Below the pieces are notes generated by a model. That model saw nothing but the letters and a program-made list of their open reading frames with translations, did not search any database and was not told the DNA's origin. A DNA stretch of 64,000 nt from Lachnospiraceae bacterium M18-1 (GTDB lineage: Bacteria; Bacillota; Clostridia; Lachnospirales; Lachnospiraceae). Shown here in pieces: positions 26,723 to 36,253 of the stretch. Both the position numbers and the translations under genes were made by a program. The stretch covers positions 617,545-681,544 of the forward strand of contig KE159611.1 of the NCBI GenBank assembly GCA_000403295.2, written 5' to 3'. Position 1 is the stretch's first letter, and each line of letters opens with the position of its first letter.

Positions 26723-26874
26723 ATGTATTCACTCCTTTTGTATATAGACAGCATCCAAACAGCGTAAGCATTTGAATTACTTTTTATCATCTGTACTGCG
26801 CTTCTTATCGTACTATATTTTTCCGATTCAGGCAAGCATGTAATAGGAAAAAGAAGGATTCTTTGTTACTGTTC

Positions 26875-27071
26875 GTTACTGTTCACACGGCGTCGTGCAC
26901 CCTGCTGCACGGCGTCCGGCCAATAAAGTAACATTTGCCATCATATCCAGCCCGTCTACACTCCGTTCCGGTCCGTCCTAAACAAGCGTCGCTGGCGCTT
27001 AGGACCGCCAAAGGCGACTTAAAATGGGCTGGATACTGTTACTGGAGCACCCAAAGGGTGTGAACAGTAAC
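26875..27071. repeat. 197-bp intergenic palindromic element
   Basis: Ends GTTACTGTTCACAC and GTGTGAACAGTAAC are perfect inverted repeats. Inside are the CGTGCACCCTGCTGCACG hairpin and a long stem joining ATATCCAGCCCGT with ATGGGCTGGATAC. Near-copies of its parts occur at 29054-29107 and 56284-56303. It lies in the gap between the FHA gene and the purine permease; the rest of that gap (26723-26874, 27072-27182) shows no gene. Confidence 0.8.
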
Positions 27072-27182
27072 TACTGTTCACGGCAACGAAAGCCGCCGGG
27101 CATCCCGATGCAGGACAAACCTGCACCTCCGCCCGGCGGCTTTCATCTCACTGGCTGCAGAAAGTCTGCCGCTGTCAGTGTA

Positions 27183-28577
27183 CTAAATCAGAATATACTT
27201 CAAAACAAACAGCACTGCGAGCACATACATCAGCACGCTGATCTTCTTCTCCTTTGCACGTCCTGTCAGCAGGTTGATCACTACATAAGAGATCACTCCC
27301 ATTGCGATTCCTTCGGAAATGCTGTACATAAACGGCATTGCGATCATACTGATATAGCAGGGAAGCGCCTCCGTATAATCCGCAAAATCTATTTTCGTGA
27401 TCGATGTGATCATCAAAAATCCAACTACGACCAATGCCGGAGCTGTCGCAAAGGATGGGATCGCCAGAAAGATCGGAGACAGGAACAGCGCCAATCCAAA
27501 CAGCGCGGCCGATACCACTGCCGTAAGTCCGGTCCGTCCTCCCTCGGCAACACCGGAAGCACTCTCTACAAAGGTCGTTGTTGTAGAAGTACCGAATACC
27601 GCGCCCAGGGAAGTTCCCACTGCGTCAGACATCAGAGCGCCTTTGATCTTCGGAAGCTTTCCGTCCTTATCCAGCATATCCGCCTTGGATGCCACACCGA
27701 TCAAAGTTCCCAGAGTATCAAACATATCTACAAATAAAAATGCAAACATAATGGTCAGGAAATTCAGGGACAGTATCCCGCTGAAATCCATTTTAAAGAA
27801 GGTCGGCGCCAAACTCGGGATTCCGAGGCCTGAGCTGAAATCCGGCAGTACGCTGAACATGCCCAGCTCCGGATCCGGCCGGTAAAGGCCTGTCAGTTCA
27901 CAGATGATTCCCAGGATCCAGGTGCCCAGGATTCCCCACAGGATATTGCCCTTTACATTTTTCACGACCAGCACTGCCGTAAGCAGGATTCCGATGAGAG
28001 CCAGCAGGACCGTGATCCCTTCTGACAGAAATGTTCCGGCCTCAATAGATCCTTTGAAAGAATACACAGATACCAGGGTCGTGCTGTCCACCACGATCTT
28101 CGCGTTCTGCAGTCCGATAAACGCGATAAACAGGCCGATGCCTACAGATACCGCATGCTTCAGGTTCATGGGGATCGCATTGAAAATAGCTTCCCGCACA
28201 TTGGTCAGTGACAACGCGATGAAAATAAGCCCTTCTACAAATACTGCAGCCAGCGCCATCTGCCAGGTATATCCCATCTGCAGGACTACCGTATATGCAA
28301 AATACGCGTTCAGCCCCATGCCGGGCGCCAGTACGAATGGATAATTTGCAAAAGCCGCCATCAAAAGCGTTGCCACAAGGGATGCCAAAGCTGTCGCCGT
28401 GAATACGGCCCCCGCGTCCATTCCGGATGCACTCAGGATATTGGGGTTGACCGCCAGGATATATGCCATCGTCATAAATGTCGTAACGCCCGCAATGACC
28501 TCCGTCTTTACATCCGTATGATTCTCCGACAAATGAAAGACCTTTTCCAAAAAGCCCTGATTGTTATTGTTCTCCAT
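27183..28577 (-). CDS. NCS2 purine permease (AzgA/PbuG-like)
   Basis: 464 aa with about 12 to 14 membrane helices. The NCS2 AzgA-type signatures are present: EVIAGVTTFMTMAYILAVNP at the N-terminus, APGMGLNAYFAYTV, and TSLGAVFGTSTTTTFVESA. The family imports adenine, guanine or hypoxanthine by proton symport. A purine riboswitch with a guanine/hypoxanthine-type pairing base lies upstream, supporting purine uptake as its role. AGGAGG precedes the ATG. It stands alone. Confidence 0.92.
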   Translation of the reverse strand: MENNNNQGFLEKVFHLSENHTDVKTEVIAGVTTFMTMAYILAVNPNILSASGMDAGAVFTATALASLVATLLMAAFANYPFVLAPGMGLNAYFAYTVVLQMGYTWQMALAAVFVEGLIFIALSLTNVREAIFNAIPMNLKHAVSVGIGLFIAFIGLQNAKIVVDSTTLVSVYSFKGSIEAGTFLSEGITVLLALIGILLTAVLVVKNVKGNILWGILGTWILGIICELTGLYRPDPELGMFSVLPDFSSGLGIPSLAPTFFKMDFSGILSLNFLTIMFAFLFVDMFDTLGTLIGVASKADMLDKDGKLPKIKGALMSDAVGTSLGAVFGTSTTTTFVESASGVAEGGRTGLTAVVSAALFGLALFLSPIFLAIPSFATAPALVVVGFLMITSITKIDFADYTEALPCYISMIAMPFMYSISEGIAMGVISYVVINLLTGRAKEKKISVLMYVLAVLFVLKYILI

Positions 28578-28859
28578 AGTTCATTCCTCCTGTTCTTTCG
28601 TGTCTTGTGATCTAGTCGAATCAGCTCCTTAAGGCTCCTCCATTTCCAAAAAATCTCCCACCCCCCATTAAAAACTTCATGCATAACCTTATCTGAAAAA
28701 ATGTAACGGTTCTGAACAGTCGGCCGCAGGCCCGTCCGCTGTTTGGGATCGTTATAAAAAAAACAAAAACTACCGCCGTTCTCTCAAAGCTTCATATCGG
28801 TCCAACCTGGTTTTCCTGCAACACGAACTGCATACCCAGATCCGTTCACGATATGAAAA
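28578..28859 (-). other. Expression platform between riboswitch and purine permease
   Basis: No gene. On the minus strand the TTTCATATCG that follows the aptamer can pair with CGATATGAAG about 70 bases on. A G/C-rich segment (GAACGGCGG) followed by GTTTTTGTTTTTTTT looks like the terminator arm. Confidence 0.55.
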
Positions 28860-28920
28860 CTTATAGTTAACTATTACGGTAGTTAGTAGAAACATCCGAC
28901 CAATCTCGGATATATATAAG
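28860..28920 (-). promoter_or_regulatory. Purine riboswitch, guanine class
   Basis: On the minus strand the P1 arms are CTTATA and TATAAG. The conserved core GTTTCTAC and CCGTAA are in place. The base that reads the ligand is C (in AACTATAAG), as in guanine/hypoxanthine aptamers; adenine aptamers carry U. Confidence 0.9.
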
Positions 28921-28973
28921 CTTTCAAATACTTATGCATTAAATTTTTATTATTTTTATTTTCTGTTAATAAT

Positions 28974-29003
28974 ATCTTACCATAACCCACAATTTTGTGT
29001 CAA
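28974..29003 (-). promoter_or_regulatory. Promoter of the purine permease
   Basis: TTGACA (29003-28998) and TAAGAT (28979-28974), 18 bases apart, about 55 bases before the aptamer. Confidence 0.6.
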
Positions 29004-29053
29004 TCTAATTTTTATTTTTGTGCATATTCAACAACGCCCGAAGCTCCTGTTCA

Positions 29054-29107
29054 GTTACTGTTCACACCCCTTGGGTGCTCCAGTAACAGTATCCAGCCCA
29101 TTTTAAG
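29054..29107. repeat. Partial palindromic element
   Basis: Matches, in reverse, the right half of the element at 26875-27071: GTTACTGTTCACACCC, a short hairpin, CAGTAACAGTATCCAGCCC. Confidence 0.7.
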
Positions 29108-29171
29108 CCGCGCATATGGAAACCTGCTTCTTGTCGCTGTCAAATGACCTGAAGACGAAAGAACATCATAA

Positions 29172-29207
29172 AACCGGCCATGCAGTCTCATCCATGCATG
29201 GCCGGTT
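29172..29207 (-). terminator. Terminator of pgi
   Basis: AACCGGCCATGCA pairs perfectly with TGCATGGCCGGTT; on the minus strand TTTTAT follows. Confidence 0.8.
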
Positions 29208-29230
29208 ATCTTAGAACTTCCTACAACCTC

Positions 29231-30580
29231 TTACAATCTCTTCAACAATGCTTCTCTTTCTTCTTCATAACCTGGTTTTCCGAGCAGCGCGAACATGTTC
29301 CGCTTGTAGCTCTCCACGCCCGGCTGGTTGAACGGATTCACGCCGAGTAAGTATCCGCTCACACCGCAGGCAAACTCAAAGAAGTAGAACAACTGTCCCA
29401 GATAAAATGCGTTCTGCTCCGGAATCTTGACCATGAGGTTCGGAACATTGCCGTCTGTGTGGGCAAGAATGGTTCCGTTCATGGCGCTCTTATTTATAAA
29501 ATCAACGGTCTTTCCCTTCAGATAATTGAGGCCGTCCAGATCGACCGGTTCCTCGTTCATCACGATCTCCGCCCTGGATTTTTCTACATTTAATACGGTC
29601 TCAAACAGGATCCTGTTGCCGTCCTGGATAAACTGTCCCATGGAGTGCAGGTCTGTCGTCAGGTCAACAGATGCCGGGAAGATTCCCTTCTGGTCCTTGC
29701 CCTCGCTCTCTCCATAGAGCTGCTTCCACCACTCTGATACATAATGCAGGCTTGGCTCATAGTTCGCCAGAACTTCTACTGTTTTTCCTTTACGAAGGAG
29801 GATGTTGCGGACTGCCGCGTACTGCATTGCATCATTTTCTGCGAAATCATTTTCCAAAGCGGCCTTTCTTCCTGCTGCCGCGCCTTCCATCAGTTCGGTA
29901 ATGTCCACGCCGCTGACTGCGATGGGGAGCAGGCCGACTGCCGTCAGTACGGAGAAACGTCCGCCTACGTCGTCCGGCACGACAAAGGATTCATAGCCTT
30001 CTTCGGTGGCAAGATTTTTCAAAGCTCCTCTTGCTTTATCCGTCGTAGCATAAATTCTCTTTGAAGCCTCTTCCTTTCCATATTTCTTTTCCAGAATCTC
30101 TTTAAATACACGGAAGGCGATCGCCGGCTCTGTCGTTGTTCCCGACTTGGATATCATATTGATGGAGAAATCTCTGTCTCCCACAACTTCGATCAGGTCA
30201 CTGATGTAGGTACTGCTGATGCTGTTTCCAACGAAATAAATCTCCGGAGATTTTCTGACGTCTTTGGAAACTACATTTGCAAAGGAATGTCCCAAAAATT
30301 CGATCGCAGCCCTTGCCCCAAGGTAGGAACCGCCGATTCCGATCACCAGAAGCACTTCGGAATCTTCACGGATCTTGTCCGCTGCTTTCTGAATACGGGC
30401 AAATTCTTCCTTGTCATAGTCTACCGGGAGGTCTACCCAGCCTACGAAATCATTCCCCGCGCCGCTCTTGGATACAAGCTTGTCCTTCGCCTGTGCCGCG
30501 AGCTCGCTCATATACTGCATCTCATGTTCCTGAATAAAACCTGTTGCCTTTGAGTAATCAAATGTCACTTTGTTAGCCAT
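29231..30580 (-). CDS. pgi: Glucose-6-phosphate isomerase
   Basis: 449 aa from the ATG at 30580 ([11 protein letters not shown]), which has an AAGGAAGG site. Family signatures include [20 protein letters not shown] (about 72-91), [15 protein letters not shown] (about 134-148), and the [19 protein letters not shown] segment near the C-terminus. It interconverts glucose-6-phosphate and fructose-6-phosphate in the cytoplasm. The length fits Firmicute Pgi. It lies 120 bases after the unknown membrane protein gene at 30701 and ends in a strong terminator. Confidence 0.96.
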   Translation of the reverse strand: MANKVTFDYSKATGFIQEHEMQYMSELAAQAKDKLVSKSGAGNDFVGWVDLPVDYDKEEFARIQKAADKIREDSEVLLVIGIGGSYLGARAAIEFLGHSFANVVSKDVRKSPEIYFVGNSISSTYISDLIEVVGDRDFSINMISKSGTTTEPAIAFRVFKEILEKKYGKEEASKRIYATTDKARGALKNLATEEGYESFVVPDDVGGRFSVLTAVGLLPIAVSGVDITELMEGAAAGRKAALENDFAENDAMQYAAVRNILLRKGKTVEVLANYEPSLHYVSEWWKQLYGESEGKDQKGIFPASVDLTTDLHSMGQFIQDGNRILFETVLNVEKSRAEIVMNEEPVDLDGLNYLKGKTVDFINKSAMNGTILAHTDGNVPNLMVKIPEQNAFYLGQLFYFFEFACGVSGYLLGVNPFNQPGVESYKRNMFALLGKPGYEEEREALLKRL

Positions 30581-30700
30581 CGTTAACCTTCCTTTCTGCT
30601 TATGTACTCCGAGGTATTCCTGACCGGGGCCTGTGGAAATGCACGGGGCAGGAATCCATTGGTACTGTTTACTGTACATATTTTACCAAATATAGCCGTT

Positions 30701-32218
30701 TTATGCAAGAAATTCTTCCAGTATCTGGCGGATGGCTTCTTCCTTCAGGGTGGATTCCTCACGATCCGATAATTCCGGATTTCCTTTCATGGTACGGCGG
30801 ATGACCTGCCTTGCGGCATCGCCTTTTTTACGGTTTTTATGTCTTGACCTGTCGTATTCCCTCAGGTCATCCCCTTCTCTATAAGATGCGTCCAGCTCCG
30901 AATATTCAGCCGGCCGGCGGGACATGTCCCCATTCCCCCGGATCATATCGGGATGCCCGGCAGGTCCTTCTGCTTCCTCCGGTAAGGGCGGGCCTTCCAG
31001 GACTTCTTCGTATTCTGTGGTGTCCTCGATCATTCTCTGCACCACATCCTGGAATCTGCCGGGAATCCGTCTCATCTGGGTCGTGCCCGAAGCCCCGGAA
31101 GCGTTCACCCCCCTTCCGGCAGCCGCTCCATATGCCGGAGACGGAGCGCCTTCTTTCGATGCCGTGCTTCCATAGCTGGATACGGACTGTCCTTTCTTTG
31201 CTGTTTCTTCATAGTCGAAAACGGATTGGCTCTTCGCTGCTCTTTCATAGGCAAACGCAGACTGATCGTCCGGCTCGGGATCTTCGTAATCGGAAGCTTC
31301 CTCCGGCCTCAGTGCAGTTATATTTCCGTACACCGGAGCCGTTTCCTGGGCGGAGTCCGATTCTTCTTCATAGATACCGGCGACGCGTGCCAGCTCCTCT
31401 GCGCTCTCATAGAGAGGAGCCGTGTCTCCGGATACACCGGTCCTGGCTCTGCGGGGTTCACCTTCGATACTGATGGACAAGCCTGGAGCCTCCTGGTCTT
31501 CCCTGGACTGGGCAGGCTGCTTTGCGTGAGCTTCGGCCCGTCCGCCAACGGGATTTTTTTTTCCTTTTAGAAATCCTGTTCCTGCGGCAGTCTCTTTTCC
31601 GTCATAGGCCCTTCCATCGGAATCCCTGCCATTTGCACGGAGCGCCTGAGAGGTCTCCGGCTGGATGATATTGATCTGGTCCTTCTCGGACTGGCGGGCT
31701 TTGCGGCGGCGCATGGCGCAGACATTTTCCAGATAATCCACCATGTAGTTTTTGGCCGCCTCGATCTTGTACTGCTCGTCCGAGATCTGGCTGATAACAA
31801 ACAAAAGGACCATTTCCGCCGCCCCGAGACTGATATAGCGATACATCTGCTCACAAAACCCACTTTCCATATACCAGATGATCCCTCCGAATGCAGCCAG
31901 GATACCGGAAAACCAGATCGACTGCACTTCAAGCTGTCTCCATGTGTGGATCCGCAGCAGGAATCCTCTGTATTCATATATGTATTTCTCCACAAATGCT
32001 TCCGCATTTTCTACCCGGTCGTGCAGCATCAGCGCGTGCTCGTATTTCGCCCGCACCAGCTTTATCAGTTTGTGTGTACTCTTGGACATATTGCCCGCCG
32101 CCCTGACCAGACGGCGAAGAGTAATCTGGTTGACTGCCTTTGACAGCACCCCGACGGCGCCTACCGCTATCATCAAATAGTAAACGATGTTGGTGTCCGT
32201 CACTACCTCATTAAACAT
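30701..32218 (-). CDS. Membrane-anchored protein with long disordered tail, unknown function
   Basis: 505 aa. Three hydrophobic helices (about 10-29, 97-117, 128-145) enclose a basic helical segment. A long low-complexity region follows (about 185-440) with repeated short patterns such as AYERAAKSQSVFDYEETAKKGQSVSSYG written over several units (not one run: FAYE, FDYE, SSYG). The C-terminal 55 residues (RRTMKGNPELSDREES, ILEEFLA) look like a conserved helical domain. GAGGAGG precedes the ATG. The fold is not recognised; it may organise partners at the membrane. It precedes pgi on the same strand. Confidence 0.65.
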   Translation of the reverse strand: MFNEVVTDTNIVYYLMIAVGAVGVLSKAVNQITLRRLVRAAGNMSKSTHKLIKLVRAKYEHALMLHDRVENAEAFVEKYIYEYRGFLLRIHTWRQLEVQSIWFSGILAAFGGIIWYMESGFCEQMYRYISLGAAEMVLLFVISQISDEQYKIEAAKNYMVDYLENVCAMRRRKARQSEKDQINIIQPETSQALRANGRDSDGRAYDGKETAAGTGFLKGKKNPVGGRAEAHAKQPAQSREDQEAPGLSISIEGEPRRARTGVSGDTAPLYESAEELARVAGIYEEESDSAQETAPVYGNITALRPEEASDYEDPEPDDQSAFAYERAAKSQSVFDYEETAKKGQSVSSYGSTASKEGAPSPAYGAAAGRGVNASGASGTTQMRRIPGRFQDVVQRMIEDTTEYEEVLEGPPLPEEAEGPAGHPDMIRGNGDMSRRPAEYSELDASYREGDDLREYDRSRHKNRKKGDAARQVIRRTMKGNPELSDREESTLKEEAIRQILEEFLA

Positions 32219-32776
32219 AACGAAGCCCTCCTCTATTCATTTTATATATAGTACACATCCGTACACCGGGTGTCTTTTTCCTCAGCAGGCACCGCAGCTG
32301 CTGAACTTGGCTGATCGGAATCTCTGCGGCATCTCCGCGGGACAGCTTCCTGGTCCGGAACATGTCCCCGCGGGTATCCCATGATGGCCGTCCGGCTGTT
32401 TCATAAGAATTGCGTCCGCTTCCGTCTGCCGGTCTGTGCCTTTTGGGAAATATGCATCCAATCACATGCCGGTTTGTGTTTGACCCTATTATAGCGCTAC
32501 TTTTGCCGTCCTGCCTTAAAAAACGTTCTACATAATTCTACATTCGGACGGTGCGGCGGAAAAATCTATTTTTATTCTCAAATTAAGAAAAACGCCCGTA
32601 AATCAGGCGTTTTCTAATCAACTTGAATGTTTCTAAGGAGGATTCTCAACCTGAGAAAGCAGGGTATTCTCAACTTCATGTTCCTCCCGGATGCTGTCGG
32701 ATCGTGTCGAACGATTATTTTTAAATCAGCATAGATTTGCAAAATTGATGCGGTCTCGCTCCTGAGCCTGTCTGCC
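32219..32776. other. Intergenic stretch without genes
   Basis: No supported gene. A perfect hairpin AAAAACGCC/GGCGTTTT at 32588-32613 can terminate transcription from either side. Confidence 0.5.
32588..32613. terminator. Bidirectional hairpin terminator
   Basis: AAAAACGCC pairs with GGCGTTTT over nine bases, with A- and T-runs on both sides. Confidence 0.65.
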
Positions 32777-34654
32777 TTATCCTTCTGCCAGCATGACCCT
32801 GCATCTCTTTTTATAACACGCAATCCCGTATTTCACAATATGCTCCGCTCCGTTGTCCAGAAGCTCCTCTTCATATCTGGTATATTCTATTTGTTTCAGC
32901 GCTTCTTTACACGCGCCATCCAGATTACCGTCATGCGCATATTTCACCTCTATAATAATCCCCATATCTCCGGTATCCGGTTCTACAAGAATGTCCGCAT
33001 ATCCTTCACCCATTTCCCGGTTAGAAGAAACGCCCCATCTGCTCTTTACTCCCAAAATTCCAATCAGAATACCGTGATAAAAGCAGACACTTGGGGACTG
33101 TCCTTTAGTCCCCTTAGTGGTCGCTTTCCCTGTGGGAAAGTTTTCTTTCATAACCTTTCTTATGGAAGTGTCACGGATGCTGATAGTTTTCTTTAAATAC
33201 TCAGTAAAGAGCTTCTCTACTCCGTCTGCATCTTTATTTTGCAGTGCAGCGCAGAAACGCTTCAAAGTCTCCCCGTCTTCTTTGACGTTCTCTTTAAAAA
33301 GCTCCATAATCTGCGTCACGAAAATATCCCGGATCTCCAGATTCGGAATTGCCAGCCTGAACTGTCTTCCTTCCGCTTTTCCTCTCTTTGTCAGATAGCC
33401 GGTCATAAAAAGCAGGCTCCAGATATGGCCGATCGTTTCATACATTTCCGGATACGTAAGCTCCTGGTAGATTTCCTTCGTGATCACTTCGCCTGCTACC
33501 AAATGCTCGATCTCCCGCTTTGTTGCGGCATCTGCAGATTCCTGAATAAACCTTTTCACCGCATTGTTGCTGCTGGTATTGATCCAGTAATTCTCCGGCT
33601 GTATGGATGGTTCGTTTCTGATTCTGTCACAATGGTTCAGCACGTCCCATGGACAGTATACATCCACATTTCCAAACTGATAACCGTCATACCATTCCTT
33701 CACAGCATCATAGTGATCCGCCGCGTCATAGTATTCCAAAAGGGCTTTTACTTCTCTGTCCGTAAAACCGAAATATTCGTCAAAACGTTCGTCTGCAATC
33801 GTCAGCACTTTCAGATTATTCAGTCCTGTAAATATACTTTCTTTTGAAATCCGCAGGCATCCGGTCAGCACCGCAAACCGCAGGCTGCTATTCCCGCGAA
33901 GCAACGAGCCAAGTAGCCATGCTTGCATGGATATTTGGCGACTGCCGCGAGGGTCAAAGACCCCGCAGCTTGCTGCGCTGGAATTTTGATGCCCCGTCAG
34001 CTTGCTGCGGGGTCTTTGACTGGTCTTAAGGGCTTTTCCAAGCAAATTGCGGATGAGGGATATCATCTGCTCGTAGTACCCATACTCAAACGCCTTTGCC
34101 AAAGGAACATCGTACTCATCAATCAGCAAAATTACTTTTGAACCATAATGCTTCTCCAACATTCCGGACAGCTTTTTCAGGCTGCCGCAAAATCTGGCTT
34201 CGCTCATATTATCGTCCAGAAGCTTTCGATATTCCGCTTTATCACGTTCATTCAGATGTTCGCTTTCTAAAAGAAAGAAAAACTTTTCAGCCGTTTCGGT
34301 CATAGTCTGAATGGCCATCTGAAATGCCATTTCATAAGACAGCGAACTGATTTCTTTCAGTGAAAGAGAAATCACCGGATACTTTCCCATGTATTCCTCA
34401 CAAAGCGCAGTTTCCTTCAGAATATCCAGATGATCAAAAATACGTTTATCCCCTTCTGGTGAAAAGAAGTTTTCCAACATACTCATATTCAGAGATTTTC
34501 CGAACCTCCGGGGTCGGGTAAACAGGTTTACCGCGTCCCAATTATGAAGCAGCTCTGAAATGAATCTTGTTTTATCCACATAGTAAAAATCTTCTTTTAT
34601 GATATCTTCAAAGTTTTCAATCCCAATGGGAAGTTTCTTTTTCAGCGTTTCCAC
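32777..34654 (-). CDS. AAA-ATPase/PD-(D/E)XK nuclease-like protein with two in-frame palindromic insertions
   Basis: 625 aa. The N-terminal AAA-ATPase-like domain opens LPIGIENFEDIIKEDFYYVD and has Walker A-like RPRRFGKSLNMSM (about 48-60) and Walker B-like VILLIDEYDVPL. The C-terminal PD-(D/E)XK-like domain has GEGYADILVEPD and IIIEVKYA. Relatives of this family run about 560-570 aa. Here 43 codons (33893-34021) split LLGKALKT from LRFAVLTGC, and 19 codons (33080-33136) split MKENF from YHG; both are palindromic DNA that keeps the frame. The start is a GTG overlapping a GAGGTGG site, so a nearby CTG is also possible. Cellular role of the family is unknown. Confidence 0.75.
   Translation of the reverse strand: METLKKKLPIGIENFEDIIKEDFYYVDKTRFISELLHNWDAVNLFTRPRRFGKSLNMSMLENFFSPEGDKRIFDHLDILKETALCEEYMGKYPVISLSLKEISSLSYEMAFQMAIQTMTETAEKFFFLLESEHLNERDKAEYRKLLDDNMSEARFCGSLKKLSGMLEKHYGSKVILLIDEYDVPLAKAFEYGYYEQMISLIRNLLGKALKTSQRPRSKLTGHQNSSAASCGVFDPRGSRQISMQAWLLGSLLRGNSSLRFAVLTGCLRISKESIFTGLNNLKVLTIADERFDEYFGFTDREVKALLEYYDAADHYDAVKEWYDGYQFGNVDVYCPWDVLNHCDRIRNEPSIQPENYWINTSSNNAVKRFIQESADAATKREIEHLVAGEVITKEIYQELTYPEMYETIGHIWSLLFMTGYLTKRGKAEGRQFRLAIPNLEIRDIFVTQIMELFKENVKEDGETLKRFCAALQNKDADGVEKLFTEYLKKTISIRDTSIRKVMKENFPTGKATTKGTKGQSPSVCFYHGILIGILGVKSRWGVSSNREMGEGYADILVEPDTGDMGIIIEVKYAHDGNLDGACKEALKQIEYTRYEEELLDNGAEHIVKYGIACYKKRCRVMLAEG
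33080..33136. repeat. 57-bp in-frame insertion with hairpins (REP-like)
   Basis: Contains GGGGACTGTCCTTTAGTCCCC-type pairing (GGGGACT with AGTCCCC) and a TTTCCC/GGGAAA palindrome. It adds 19 residues (PTGKATTKGTKGQSPSVCF) between conserved residues. Confidence 0.6.
33893..34021. repeat. 129-bp in-frame palindromic insertion
   Basis: The arms GTCAAAGACCCCGCAGC (33953-33969) and GCTGCGGGGTCTTTGAC (34004-34020) are a perfect 17-bp inverted repeat. A further CATGCTTGCATG palindrome lies at the other side. The 43 added codons include low-complexity residues unlike the family. Confidence 0.7.
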
Positions 34655-34982
34655 CTCTTTTCACGCCCCTTTCATCATCCATACGCACTCTTCCTGCTCC
34701 GGATTCCTTTTCATTATAACAATGAAACAGCACCATTTCCACTAAATCTTCACGTTTTGCCAGCCGCACTTTTCCATCCTACTTCATCATGTCCACAATC
34801 AGCTTCATAGTTTCCATAGAAACCCTTCCTCTCAAAGAATACTCGATTCCATCTGCTCCAGTTCCCTATCAATCATATCCTTCATATTAATATCTATATC
34901 CTGCCTGCAATGAATATGCTTGCTTCCATTGCGGCAGAATGATATACTTTTTGATAGACAAAAGCACGGAGGTGTTGGAAGC
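34655..34982. other. Divergent gap between two ATPase genes
   Basis: No supported gene. On the minus strand a 12-codon frame with a good ribosome site (METMKLIVDMMK, near 34818-34780) is followed by coding-like residues in the same frame after a stop, which suggests a decayed small gene. Confidence 0.4.
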
Positions 34983-36134
34983 ATGGGAATGTATCTAAAT
35001 CCTGGAAACATTGGATTTGAAGAGATAAGAAACAGCCGGTATGTGGATAAGTCCGGCATGATCAGCCTGGTCAACCGCGTGATCGGGACAAAACAAAAGC
35101 TCATCTGTATCAGCAGGCCCCGGAGATTTGGCAAATCTTTTGCCGCTCAAATGCTGTGCGCCTATTATGATAAAACCTGTGACTCCAGAGCGTTATTCCA
35201 TGACCTCATGATTGCAGAAGATCCAAAGATGAATGCCAGTTATGAGCAGCATTTAAACAAATATAACGTAATCTATCTGGATATGACGTATATAAAGCCA
35301 TTTACCGATGGCTTTCGAAATACGGTTTCCTATCTCAGTGAAAAAATCATGGAAGAATTGGCCGAGGCTTACCCTGCTCTGAAAACAAGCAATGAACTTC
35401 CTTCCACCATGCTCCGTACCGTGGAACTTACCGGGCATAAGTTTATCATGATCATTGACGAATGGGATGCCCCTATCCGTGAGACACCGGAAATCCGGAA
35501 CGAATATCTGGAATTTCTGCGCACCTTGTTCAAGGGCAGCGGCTCCACATCCAGAATTTTCGCGGCCGCTTATATGACAGGTATCCTTCCGATCAAAAAG
35601 GATGGAGCGCAGTCGGCAATCTCAGATTTTCAGGAGTATTCCATGGTTTTCCCCGGAGAGTTTGCAAGATATGTGGGATTTACAGAAAGCGAAATCGGCC
35701 AGCTCTGCCAGGAATACGATTGTAATTTTTCCGAAATGAAACATTGGTATGACGGATATACGCTGAATGGAGCCGGTTCCGTCTACAATCCCAATTCGGT
35801 AATGAAAGCCGTGTATAACCGCCGGTTTCATTCCTACTGGACTGAGACCTCTGCCGCCGAGAGCCTGATGGGATACATTGGTCTGAATTTTGACGGCCTG
35901 TCCAAGACCATCGCCCGGCTTCTGGGCGGCGTTGAAGTCGGCGTAGATACCAATGGTTTCTCCAATGATCTGATCACTTTCCGTAACCGGGATGACGTCC
36001 TGACGCTGCTGATCCATCTGGGCTATCTTTCTTATAATGAAGAAACCCAGACAGCACGCATCCCGAATGAAGAAATCCGGCTGGAATTTTTCAGGGCTGT
36101 CCGAAAACGGCAGTGGACGGACACACACCTGTAA
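34983..36134 (+). CDS. AAA-ATPase-like protein lacking the C-terminal nuclease domain
   Basis: 383 aa from the ATG at 34983 (MGMYLNPGNIGFEE), preceded by GGAGGTG. It belongs to the same broad family as 32777-34654: Walker A-like RPRRFGKSFAAQM (about 45-57), FIMIIDEWDAPI as Walker B, and the HWYDGYTLNG segment. It stops after LEFFRAVRKRQWTDTHL, where relatives continue for about 150 residues into the PD-(D/E)XK domain. The gene is therefore probably 3'-truncated. It is divergent from the other ATPase gene. Confidence 0.7.
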   Translation: MGMYLNPGNIGFEEIRNSRYVDKSGMISLVNRVIGTKQKLICISRPRRFGKSFAAQMLCAYYDKTCDSRALFHDLMIAEDPKMNASYEQHLNKYNVIYLDMTYIKPFTDGFRNTVSYLSEKIMEELAEAYPALKTSNELPSTMLRTVELTGHKFIMIIDEWDAPIRETPEIRNEYLEFLRTLFKGSGSTSRIFAAAYMTGILPIKKDGAQSAISDFQEYSMVFPGEFARYVGFTESEIGQLCQEYDCNFSEMKHWYDGYTLNGAGSVYNPNSVMKAVYNRRFHSYWTETSAAESLMGYIGLNFDGLSKTIARLLGGVEVGVDTNGFSNDLITFRNRDDVLTLLIHLGYLSYNEETQTARIPNEEIRLEFFRAVRKRQWTDTHL

Positions 36135-36183
36135 GATCGAAAGAGTCCGACTCGAGTGAGCGGCCGCCTCTAATAGCGGTCAT

Positions 36184-36227
36184 TTTGAAAATGGAGGGGC
36201 AATCAGCATCGCCCCTCCATTTTCAAA
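36184..36227. terminator. Bidirectional terminator between ATPase and feoB
   Basis: A perfect 17-bp stem (TTTGAAAATGGAGGGGC with GCCCCTCCATTTTCAAA) over 10 bases. Confidence 0.8.
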
Positions 36228-36253
36228 CGCTGCACGCGCTTTTCCAGCCTATG

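Noticed and set aside
33893..34021. CRISPR-like repeat
   Set aside because: Only one palindromic unit with two arms; no regular spacers.
36140..36170. XhoI-like and NotI-like sites close together (CTCGAG, then GCGGCCGC) after the truncated ATPase gene
   Set aside because: Looks like a cloning linker at first sight, but both sides continue as normal chromosome sequence with a natural terminator; chance is the simpler reading.
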